23,974 nucleotides of DNA, from assembly GCA_030747575.1 (NCBI GenBank), contig JASLKI010000195.1, forward strand, positions 1-23,974, given 5' to 3'. Source of the stretch: Verrucomicrobiota bacterium. GTDB lineage: Bacteria > Verrucomicrobiota > Verrucomicrobiia > Limisphaerales > UBA1096. The position numbers and the translations under genes are program-made. The notes under the pieces are model-generated. The model was not told where the DNA came from, did not search any database, and worked only from the letters and a program-made list of their open reading frames with translations. Positions 1 through 6,054 of this stretch are shown here, piece by piece (positions within the stretch are counted from its first letter, which is position 1; each line of letters opens with the position of its first letter).

Positions 1-864
1 GTGAACGAGGACCTCGGCGGTGCTGTTTCCCTCGACCGAGTGGGGCACGGTGGAGACGGTTTGCAGTGTCTTGAGTTGGCCGCGCTTGGCCCGGTAGCGA
101 AAGGCGGTCACCGTCTGCTTAATCTCGTTGATGACGTAGGCGAACTTTCCGCCCGGGTGAAAGCCGAAGTGGCGCGGGCCGGAGCCAGGTTCCAGCTTGG
201 CGCCGTCAAACTTGGTCTCGGCGATTGCGCCGGTTTTTTCGTCGAAGCTGAACACAAGCACCTTGTCGATGCCGAGGTCGGGTGCGAAGGCAAATTTGTT
301 GTTCGGGTCGACATGGATCGAGTGGGCGTGCGGTGCCTTTTGACGTGAATGTACGCTTGAGCCCTTGTGTTTGATCTGCGAAACCACCGCGCCAACAGAG
401 CCATCTTTTTTGATCGGCAACACTGAGGTACTGCCTCCGCCATAGTGGGCAACGAGCACGTACTTGCCGGTGGCGTCGACGGTGAGATGGCATGGGCCGG
501 TGTCGCCGGAGGGCTGCTGGTTGAGCTGGGTCAGCTTGCCGGCCTGCACGTCCAGCGCGAACGCCGTCACGCCGCCGCTCCGTTTGCCGTCGAACGTGGC
601 GACTTCGTTGACTGTGTAAAGGAACTTGCCGTTCGGGTGGATTTTGAGGAACGACGGGTTTTTCAGCCCGTCCACGGCACTGATTTTTTTCAGGCTGCCG
701 TTCTTCAGGTTGAGTTGGAACAGGTGAACGCTCTCCTTGTCGGGGGTCGAGTAGCTGCCAAAACAGACCAGGGCTCTGGTCGGCGCAGCGGTCGCTTGGC
801 TAAGGGCAATGGTCAGGCCAAGCACGGAGAAAGTCGTCGTCAGGAAGAATGTGCGGAGTGTCAT
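1..864 (-). CDS. Secreted lactonase-family beta-propeller protein (6-phosphogluconolactonase-like), C-terminus cut by window edge
   Basis: The minus strand translates without interruption from an ATG at 864 to the left edge, giving 288 codons. The N-terminus looks like a Sec signal peptide: basic MTLR, a hydrophobic stretch to about residue 22, then an Ala-rich cleavage zone near SQATAAP. The rest shows repeated blade-like strands: IHPNGKFLYTVNE, HLTVDATGKYVLVAHYGGG, HAHSIHVDPNNKFAF and GPRHFGFHPGGKFAYVINE. This pattern is typical of the seven-bladed lactonase family (PF10282), which includes cytosolic 6-phosphogluconolactonase. The predicted export argues against a simple pentose-phosphate role, and such secreted members are usually of unknown substrate. 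The frame closes upstream with a stop, so 864 is the best start although no clear ribosome binding site precedes it. It is divergent from the TPR gene at 950. Family assignment is firm; the substrate is not known. Confidence 0.88.
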   Translation of the reverse strand, partial: MTLRTFFLTTTFSVLGLTIALSQATAAPTRALVCFGSYSTPDKESVHLFQLNLKNGSLKKISAVDGLKNPSFLKIHPNGKFLYTVNEVATFDGKRSGGVTAFALDVQAGKLTQLNQQPSGDTGPCHLTVDATGKYVLVAHYGGGSTSVLPIKKDGSVGAVVSQIKHKGSSVHSRQKAPHAHSIHVDPNNKFAFAPDLGIDKVLVFSFDEKTGAIAETKFDGAKLEPGSGPRHFGFHPGGKFAYVINEIKQTVTAFRYRAKRGQLKTLQTVSTVPHSVEGNSTAEVLVH

Positions 865-949
865 GCGACGGATGAGACAGAAATCCAGCGTCAGTTGCAA
901 GTTGTTTTGCGTTTCATCGGGTGGTCGGGGCTGTTATGAATGTGCTCCC
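865..949. promoter_or_regulatory. Divergent intergenic spacer, presumed promoters for both flanking genes
   Basis: This 85-bp gap separates two divergent starts (864 minus, 950 plus), so promoters for both are expected here. I see no convincing -35/-10 pair and no TTGGCCAA palindrome. The assignment rests on gene orientation only. Confidence 0.35.
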
Positions 950-1762
950 GTGAAACTGATCTCGCGCCTCATTCTTTATCCGCTCTGTCTGTACGTCGCC
1001 ATCTGGTGTTGGGGCGGCTTTCGGGATGCGTATGAGAACATGCAGTTGGATCGGTATAGCGTTGAGTCGGACGAGGGGGACGGATTGCCGGGTGCTGTTG
1101 ACGGCGAGCCTTCCGGCGAGGTCAACCTTACGCCAACCAACGCGCCACCGGCCAATGTGGAGAAGACACGTCCCACCAAGACTCAGCGTTCGCCAAGGGG
1201 CGGGAAAACGAACCAAGTCGAGATTGCTGGACAGACGGAGCCGCCGGAGAAAAAGGGCGGCATCATGATTTATTTCTCTGGCATGCTCGGCGCTCTGTTG
1301 GTGTTTGCACTGCTGGTGGCGCGCGATCTTGGCCACTTGATCGGCGAACGAGTCGGTGGGAATTATTTAACCAAAAGCGATAAGTCGCAAAAGGCCGACA
1401 TGTACGAGGACGCCGAGGCCATCTGGGCGGATGGGGCGTATGTTGATGCCATCGATTCCTTTCGCGAGTACATCAAGGTTTACCCGGGCGAATACCACGC
1501 CTACAAGCGCATCGCCGAGATTTACGAGAAGGATCTGGGCAGCTTCCGCGCTGCGGCGCTGGAGTACGAGGAGATACTGGAAATGGACATCCCCAAGTCA
1601 CGCTGGGGCTGGGCCGCCATCCATCTGTGCAATCTTTACTCGGGGAAACTCGACGACTCGGACAGGGCACTCGCGCTGCTGCAGCGCGTGGCCAACGAAT
1701 GCAGCGAAACAACGGCGGGACAGAAGGCCCGCGATCGCTTGGCCAAGATTGCCGCCGGGTAA
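950..1762 (+). CDS. Membrane-anchored TPR protein with two transmembrane segments
   Basis: I start this 270-aa protein at a GTG at 950, because that gives an N-terminus MKLISRLILYPLCLYVAIW that is a good first membrane helix (about residues 4-20). Starting further upstream in frame (809) would overlap the divergent lactonase gene and add a highly charged leader. A Pro/Thr/Lys-rich low-complexity region (about 50-100) links to a second hydrophobic helix near IMIYFSGMLGALLVFALLV (about 104-122). The C-terminal part (about 140-268) is helical with TPR-like signatures such as AEAIWADGAYVDAIDSFREY and IAEIYEKDLGSFRAAALEYE. Two spans would place both ends on the same side, most simply the cytoplasm with the Pro-rich loop outside. 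No catalytic motif is visible, so a scaffold role is an inference. The gene ends in a TTGGCCAA palindrome and converges with the TlpA-like gene. Confidence 0.8.
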   Translation: MKLISRLILYPLCLYVAIWCWGGFRDAYENMQLDRYSVESDEGDGLPGAVDGEPSGEVNLTPTNAPPANVEKTRPTKTQRSPRGGKTNQVEIAGQTEPPEKKGGIMIYFSGMLGALLVFALLVARDLGHLIGERVGGNYLTKSDKSQKADMYEDAEAIWADGAYVDAIDSFREYIKVYPGEYHAYKRIAEIYEKDLGSFRAAALEYEEILEMDIPKSRWGWAAIHLCNLYSGKLDDSDRALALLQRVANECSETTAGQKARDRLAKIAAG

Positions 1763-1779
1763 ACGCGCCCGGCCAAGCG
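1736..1779. repeat. 9-bp inverted repeat CGCTTGGCC...GGCCAAGCG spanning the stop codon
   Basis: The arms at 1736-1744 and 1771-1779 are perfect reverse complements separated by 26 bases. They could form a hairpin in the transcript across the stop codon at 1760-1762. Both arms are copies of the window-wide TTGGCCAA family, the first being a full palindrome. No T-run follows, so this is not a classical intrinsic terminator. Confidence 0.55.
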
Positions 1780-1808
1780 CAATGAGCAGTGGTGTGGTGT
1801 GGCCCCCA

Positions 1809-2336
1809 TTATTTCAGTGCGTCTTCGATCGCGTCATCAAGTTTGTCCATCGGGTGCCCGTGCCAGACGACTTCGCCATCCTTCACCACGAAGGCGTGCG
1901 GGATTCCGCCCACGCCGTACTTCCCCATGTAGCCCTTGGAGGTGGCACCCGCGTCAATCGCCACCGTGTACGCCATCTTGTCACCCATTTTTTTCACGAA
2001 CGACTCGACGGTGGCGAGTTCCTCGTTGCTGACGCCGATGATGTGGACGCCGCTATCCTTGAATTCCTCCTGAAGCTCCGTCAGGTGTGGAATACTGGTG
2101 CGGCAGGGCGGACACCACGTTGCCCAAAACTCGACCACATGCACGCCGCTGGTGATGTCCACTGGCTCGCCTTTCACCCAGTGGCTCACGGCCAAAGCCG
2201 CTGCCGGTTCACTAGACGATTTATCTGATATTTGCGTTTGAGGCGTCCCCGACTCACCTCCTGCAGAGCAACCGGTCAAGAATGCGGAAACGGTGAGCAG
2301 TGCTGAAGATATACAAAAAAACAGAATTGCTTTCAT
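1809..2336 (-). CDS. TlpA-like thioredoxin-fold lipoprotein
   Basis: I read a 175-aa protein from an ATG at 2336. An in-frame upstream start at 2354 would add only six residues before a much better signal sequence. Residues 1-22 form a lipoprotein signal peptide ending in the lipobox LTGC, so Cys23 is the likely lipidation site. A Ser/Thr-rich linker follows, then a TlpA/ResA-type thioredoxin domain with the strand VHVVEFWATW leading into the active-site CPPC at residues 75-78. Later there is the conserved cis-proline region VGGIPHAFVV. Such proteins act outside the cytoplasmic membrane as thiol-disulfide reductants, for example in cytochrome c maturation. No cytochrome genes are nearby, so the partner is unknown. 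The gene converges with the TPR gene and diverges from the sugar-binding lipoprotein. Confidence 0.92.
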   Translation of the reverse strand: MKAILFFCISSALLTVSAFLTGCSAGGESGTPQTQISDKSSSEPAAALAVSHWVKGEPVDITSGVHVVEFWATWCPPCRTSIPHLTELQEEFKDSGVHIIGVSNEELATVESFVKKMGDKMAYTVAIDAGATSKGYMGKYGVGGIPHAFVVKDGEVVWHGHPMDKLDDAIEDALK

Positions 2337-2425
2337 GGAATTAAACTGCACCATCGCCTGGCTTGGCGCAAGTCTTTTTTGTAAATAGTTTGAAATGGTC
2401 CGCCGCGTTGCCTAGCCTGCCGCGC
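2337..2425. promoter_or_regulatory. Divergent spacer with a weak sigma70-like promoter candidate
   Basis: This 89-bp spacer lies between the divergent starts at 2336 (minus) and 2426 (plus), so it should hold the promoter of the long plus-strand gene cluster. The best pair I can see for the plus strand is TTGGCG at 2363-2368 and TAGTTT at 2386-2391, 17 bases apart. The -10 match is poor. No operator-like palindrome is obvious. Confidence 0.3.
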
Positions 2426-3436
2426 ATGAAATCATGGCTGCTTGGCGCTGCGTGCGCCGCATTGGTTTTCGTTTCGGGTTGTGGCTCACAGTCCGGCGAC
2501 TCCTCCGGCAATGGCTTGTCGCTCGTGGTCATCCCCAAGGGTACGACGCATGAATTCTGGAAATCGATCCACGCCGGTGCCATCAAGGCTAAGCAGGAAC
2601 TCGAGGCCGCCGGTCAGCCGGTGAAGATCATCTGGAAAGGCCCGCTCAAGGAGGATGACCGCGACGAGCAGATCAAGGTCGTCGAGAACTTCATTGCCCG
2701 CGGCGTGGACGGTATAGTGCTGGCGCCACTTGATGACAAGGCGCTCGTCCGCCCGGTGGAGACGGCAGGCAAAGCCGACATCTCGGTCGTCATCATCGAC
2801 TCCGGTTTGCAGACGGACAACTACGCCAGCTTCGTCGCGACTGACAACACCCTCGGCGGCCGGATGGGCGGCGCGCACTTGGGTAAGCTGCTCGGCGGCA
2901 AGGGCAGTGTGCTGCTGCTGCGGTACGCCGTCGGCTCGGCTAGCACGACCAAGCGTGAGCAGGGATTCCTCGACGAAATGAAAGAGAACTTTCCCGGCAT
3001 CAAAGTCCTGTCGTCTGACCAATACGCCGGGGCCACCCGCGACTTGGCCTACACCGCCTCGCAAAATCTGCTAAGCCGCTATGGTAACGAGGTAAACGGT
3101 ATCTTTTGTCCGAACGAATCGGTGACCGTCTCGATGACGAAGGCCGTGCGCGACATCGGCAAGGCGGGTGGCATGGTGAAAATCATCGGATTCGACACCA
3201 GCGTGCAGTCGTTGCGCGACCTCAAGTCGGGTGACGTTGCGGGGCTCGTCGTGCAAAACCCGGTCAAGATGGGCTACCTCGGCGTGATGACACTGGTCGA
3301 GAATCTCGGCGGCAAGGCGGTGGACAAGCGCATCGACACCGGCGTGGCTCTTATCACCAGCGAAAACATGAGCGAGCCCGACATGCAGGAACTCCTCAAC
3401 CCGCCATTGGAGAAATACCTCGGCACCGGCAACTGA
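2426..3436 (+). CDS. Sugar ABC transporter substrate-binding lipoprotein (RbsB-like, Peripla_BP_4)
   Basis: The start at 2426 is chosen because MKSWLLGAACAALVFVSGC is a lipoprotein signal peptide with Cys19 as the lipidation site. The in-frame start at 2363 would put 21 unrelated residues before it. The 336-aa protein has the two-lobe periplasmic binding fold of the ribose/galactose/xylose group. Visible features are VIPKGTTHEFWKSIHAGA near the N-terminus, ARGVDGIVLAPLDDKALV, the lobe-two strand GSVLLLRYAVGSASTTKREQ, and IFCPNESVTVSMTKAVRD. It would capture a sugar outside the membrane and deliver it to the ATPase and permease encoded next (11-base gap, then a 4-base overlap). The exact sugar cannot be read from sequence. 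Export as a lipoprotein rather than a free periplasmic protein is unusual for a typical enterobacterial RbsB. Confidence 0.92.
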   Translation: MKSWLLGAACAALVFVSGCGSQSGDSSGNGLSLVVIPKGTTHEFWKSIHAGAIKAKQELEAAGQPVKIIWKGPLKEDDRDEQIKVVENFIARGVDGIVLAPLDDKALVRPVETAGKADISVVIIDSGLQTDNYASFVATDNTLGGRMGGAHLGKLLGGKGSVLLLRYAVGSASTTKREQGFLDEMKENFPGIKVLSSDQYAGATRDLAYTASQNLLSRYGNEVNGIFCPNESVTVSMTKAVRDIGKAGGMVKIIGFDTSVQSLRDLKSGDVAGLVVQNPVKMGYLGVMTLVENLGGKAVDKRIDTGVALITSENMSEPDMQELLNPPLEKYLGTGN

Positions 3437-3447
3437 CTGCCGTCCGA

Positions 3448-4983
3448 ATGCCAGAGGATTCATCCAGCAACGCCGCGCTTCCCCGCCTGCGTATCGACCG
3501 GGTGGCCAAGCACTTCGGCCCGACGATCGCGCTAGACGGAGTGAGTCTCGAGGTGGCCGCCGGGGAAGTGCACGCGCTCATCGGTGAAAACGGTGCAGGC
3601 AAAAGCACGCTGATGAAAGTGCTAAGCGGCGCGCACCGGGCGGACACCGGCAGCCTCACGCTCGACGGCCAGCCGTATGAGCCAAGCGATCCGCTGCACG
3701 CACGCAACAGCGGCGTGGCGATGATTTATCAGGAGCTCAACCTCGCGCCCGATTTGTCGGTGGAGGAAAACATCCTGCTTGGCCGCGAGCCGGCGACACT
3801 TGGTTGGATCAACCACAGCGAGCGACGCCGCTTGGCCAAGTGTGCGCTGGAGGAAATTGGCCAGCCGCAAATGCCACTCGACACCCCGATCGGGGCGCTC
3901 ACCATCGCCCAGCAGCAACTCGTCGAGATCGCCCGCGCGCTCGTCGGCGAACCGCGCGTGCTCATCATGGACGAGCCGACCAGCAGCCTCACACAAGTCG
4001 ATACTGAGAACCTGTTCGGCGTGATCGAGCGCATGAGTCAGCGCGGCGTGAGTGTCATTTACATCAGCCATTTCCTCGAGGAATGCCAGCGCGTGGCCAG
4101 CCGCTATACGGTGCTTCGAGATGGCCAAAGCGTTGGCACCGGCGCAATGGCCGAGGCGAGTCTCGAGCAGATTATCCAGCTCATGGTCGGCCGGGAAATT
4201 GATGAAATTTATTCGCGTACGAGCCGCTCCGCCGGTGAGCCGGCATTGGAGTTGAGCGATGTCGCCGGCTTGCCCAAGCCGAGTTGCGTGAATCTGACAT
4301 TGCACGCCGGCGAAATCGTTGGATTGTTCGGCCTGGTCGGCGCGGGACGAACGGAGACGCTGCGCTCGGTGTTCGGGCTCGATCGCCTGGCCAGGGGTAG
4401 CGTGACTGTTTTTTCGCGGGAGGTAACCCACTCGACACCGGCCAAGCGCCTGGCCAACGGCGTTGGTTTGCTCAGTGAAAACCGGAAGGAGGAGGGACTG
4501 CTGCTCAACCGCAGCGTCGCCGATAACCTGACGCTGACGCGCCTCGGCCCTGTGTCGCAGCTTGGCTTCGTGAGAGATGCAGCACAGGCAGCCGCCTCGG
4601 AAAAATGGATGGCCAAGCTCGACGTGAAAGCGTCGGGTGCCGCCCAGCCGGTCAGCGAGTTGTCGGGCGGTAACCAGCAGAAAATCGCGCTTGCTCGGCT
4701 GCTGCATCACGATGCAAGAATCCTGCTGCTCGACGAGCCGACGCGCGGTATCGACGTCGGCAGCAAGGCGCAGATTTACCGGCTAATGAACGAGTTGGCC
4801 GGGCAGGGGAAGGCGATCGTGTTCGTCAGTTCGTACCTGCCGGAGTTGCTTGGCGTGTGTGATCACATTGGCGTGATGTGCCGGGGCGAACTTTCGGAGG
4901 TGCGTCCCGTCGCCGACTGGAGTGAGCAGGAAATCATCCTCACCGCCGTTGGCCAAGCGGAGCCGAAGGAGGTGGCGGCATGA
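3448..4983 (+). CDS. Sugar ABC transporter ATP-binding protein with two nucleotide-binding domains (RbsA/MglA/XylG-type)
   Basis: This 511-aa protein has the family's usual length and duplicated architecture. The first domain carries a normal Walker A GENGAGKS (46-53), a signature-like segment LTIAQQQLVEIARAL (from 151) and Walker B with MDEPTSS (Asp175, Glu176). The second domain has the degenerate Walker A GLVGAGRTE, with Arg301 where Lys is usual, a good signature LSGGNQQK (405-412) and LLLDEPTRG (Asp429, Glu430). That asymmetry is standard for carbohydrate CUT2 importers. It energises uptake of the sugar bound by the upstream lipoprotein. The start ATG is 11 bases after the preceding stop and the last four bases overlap the permease start (ATGA). 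The C-terminus contains one TTGGCCAA copy (4949-4956). Confidence 0.95.
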   Translation: MPEDSSSNAALPRLRIDRVAKHFGPTIALDGVSLEVAAGEVHALIGENGAGKSTLMKVLSGAHRADTGSLTLDGQPYEPSDPLHARNSGVAMIYQELNLAPDLSVEENILLGREPATLGWINHSERRRLAKCALEEIGQPQMPLDTPIGALTIAQQQLVEIARALVGEPRVLIMDEPTSSLTQVDTENLFGVIERMSQRGVSVIYISHFLEECQRVASRYTVLRDGQSVGTGAMAEASLEQIIQLMVGREIDEIYSRTSRSAGEPALELSDVAGLPKPSCVNLTLHAGEIVGLFGLVGAGRTETLRSVFGLDRLARGSVTVFSREVTHSTPAKRLANGVGLLSENRKEEGLLLNRSVADNLTLTRLGPVSQLGFVRDAAQAAASEKWMAKLDVKASGAAQPVSELSGGNQQKIALARLLHHDARILLLDEPTRGIDVGSKAQIYRLMNELAGQGKAIVFVSSYLPELLGVCDHIGVMCRGELSEVRPVADWSEQEIILTAVGQAEPKEVAA

Positions 4984-6020
4984 ATTTTCCGAGCCTCGGC
5001 AGTCGTGATTTTTTGAAAGCCATCCGTCCGTTTGCCGGGCTGTTCGTTGTTCTGCTGCTCTTTGCGCTGGACGGCGAGTTACGGTCACTGTTTTTCAAGG
5101 GCAGCAATTTCAAAATGATCCTCACGCAGACGGTCATCGTGGCCATCGGCGCGATGGGGATGACGATGGTGATCGTGAGCGGCGGCATCGATCTGAGCGC
5201 TGGGTCGGTCGTCGCGTTGTGCAGCGTGGTGACGGCCAGGCTGATTGAGCAGGGGCACGGCTTAGCGGCAGTGCTCACGTTGGCGGTGCTGACCGGCGGG
5301 TTGGCCGGCCTGGCCAACGGCGGTATCATCACAACGGTTCGAATGATGCCGTTCATCGTCACGCTGGGGATGATGGGCATCGCGCGCGGCATTTCCAAGT
5401 GGCTCGCCAACAATCAAACTGTTAATCCGGAGTCATGCTGCGGGGCAGATCTTTGTCGATGCCCGGGCTTTTCGATGGAGTCAGTCAGTCAATTCATGGC
5501 CTACGAGTGGTCGCCTACTTTTTTCCCGTTGCCCGACGGCGTTTGGTTGGCACTTGGCCTCGCGGTGGTGATGGCCGTGGTGCTGCGCTCGACGGTGTTT
5601 GGCCGGTACGTGTTCGCCATCGGCTCAAACGAAGACACCGCTCGACTGTGCGGTATCCGCGTGAACCTGAACAAGGTGGCGATTTATGCCTTGGCCGGGG
5701 CGTTTTTCGGTTTGGCCGGCGTGATGCAGTTTTCGCGGCTGACGCAGGGCGATCCCTCGGTGGCGATCGGGCTGGAGTTGCAGATCATCGCCGCAGTGGT
5801 CATCGGCGGCGCGAGCTTGAGCGGCGGTGCGGGCAGTATTCCCGGCTCAGTGATCGGCGCGTTCATGATGGCCTGCCTCGCCAACGGCTCAGGCATCAAG
5901 GATTGGCCCAACTACATGCAGGAAATCATCATTGGCGTAGTCATCATCCTCGCCGTCGGCATGGACAAGGTTGAGCCTTTCATTCAGCGCCTGTTCAAAC
6001 GGCCGTCGTCACCGAACTGA
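4980..6020 (+). CDS. Sugar ABC transporter permease (RbsC-type, BPD_transp_2)
   Basis: The 346-aa protein is strongly hydrophobic, with roughly eight to ten predicted membrane helices. It carries the family hallmark VSGGIDLSAGSVVAL after the second helix, plus IGSNEDTARLCGI and AAVVIGGASLSGGAGSIPGSVIGA in the C-terminal half. AAGGAGG at 4965-4972 lies 7 bases before the ATG, one of the few clear ribosome binding sites here, and the start overlaps the ATPase stop by four bases. It forms the membrane pore of the importer with the two preceding products. One oddity is a polar loop around residues 150-164 with four cysteines (153, 154, 159, 161), not something I expect in this family; see findings. 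The substrate is unknown. Confidence 0.94.
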   Translation: MNFPSLGSRDFLKAIRPFAGLFVVLLLFALDGELRSLFFKGSNFKMILTQTVIVAIGAMGMTMVIVSGGIDLSAGSVVALCSVVTARLIEQGHGLAAVLTLAVLTGGLAGLANGGIITTVRMMPFIVTLGMMGIARGISKWLANNQTVNPESCCGADLCRCPGFSMESVSQFMAYEWSPTFFPLPDGVWLALGLAVVMAVVLRSTVFGRYVFAIGSNEDTARLCGIRVNLNKVAIYALAGAFFGLAGVMQFSRLTQGDPSVAIGLELQIIAAVVIGGASLSGGAGSIPGSVIGAFMMACLANGSGIKDWPNYMQEIIIGVVIILAVGMDKVEPFIQRLFKRPSSPN

Positions 6021-6024
6021 CCCA

Positions 6025-6038
6025 CGCTTGGCCAAGCG
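6025..6038. repeat. Perfect 14-bp palindrome CGCTTGGCCAAGCG in the spacer before uvrA
   Basis: This is one of two full TTGGCCAA copies outside a coding region. It sits just after the permease stop and 16 bases before the uvrA ATG, directly against the ribosome binding site. Being self-complementary it could also form a short hairpin in RNA. Confidence 0.8.
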
Positions 6039-6039
6039 C

Positions 6040-6045
6040 GGGAGG
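6040..6045 (+). promoter_or_regulatory. Shine-Dalgarno GGGAGG deciding the uvrA start
   Basis: GGGAGG ends 9 bases before the ATG at 6055. This supports 6055 over an in-frame upstream start at 5971, which lies inside the permease gene. Confidence 0.7.
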
Positions 6046-6054
6046 CGGTTTAAG

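Noticed and set aside
206..493. Short open frames on both strands at the left edge
   Set aside because: A continuous minus-strand lactonase frame with signal peptide and blade motifs covers this region and explains it better.
3622..4710. 362-codon minus-strand open frame opposite the sugar ABC ATPase
   Set aside because: It is the antisense shadow of an intact two-domain ATPase, with no recognisable motif or start context.
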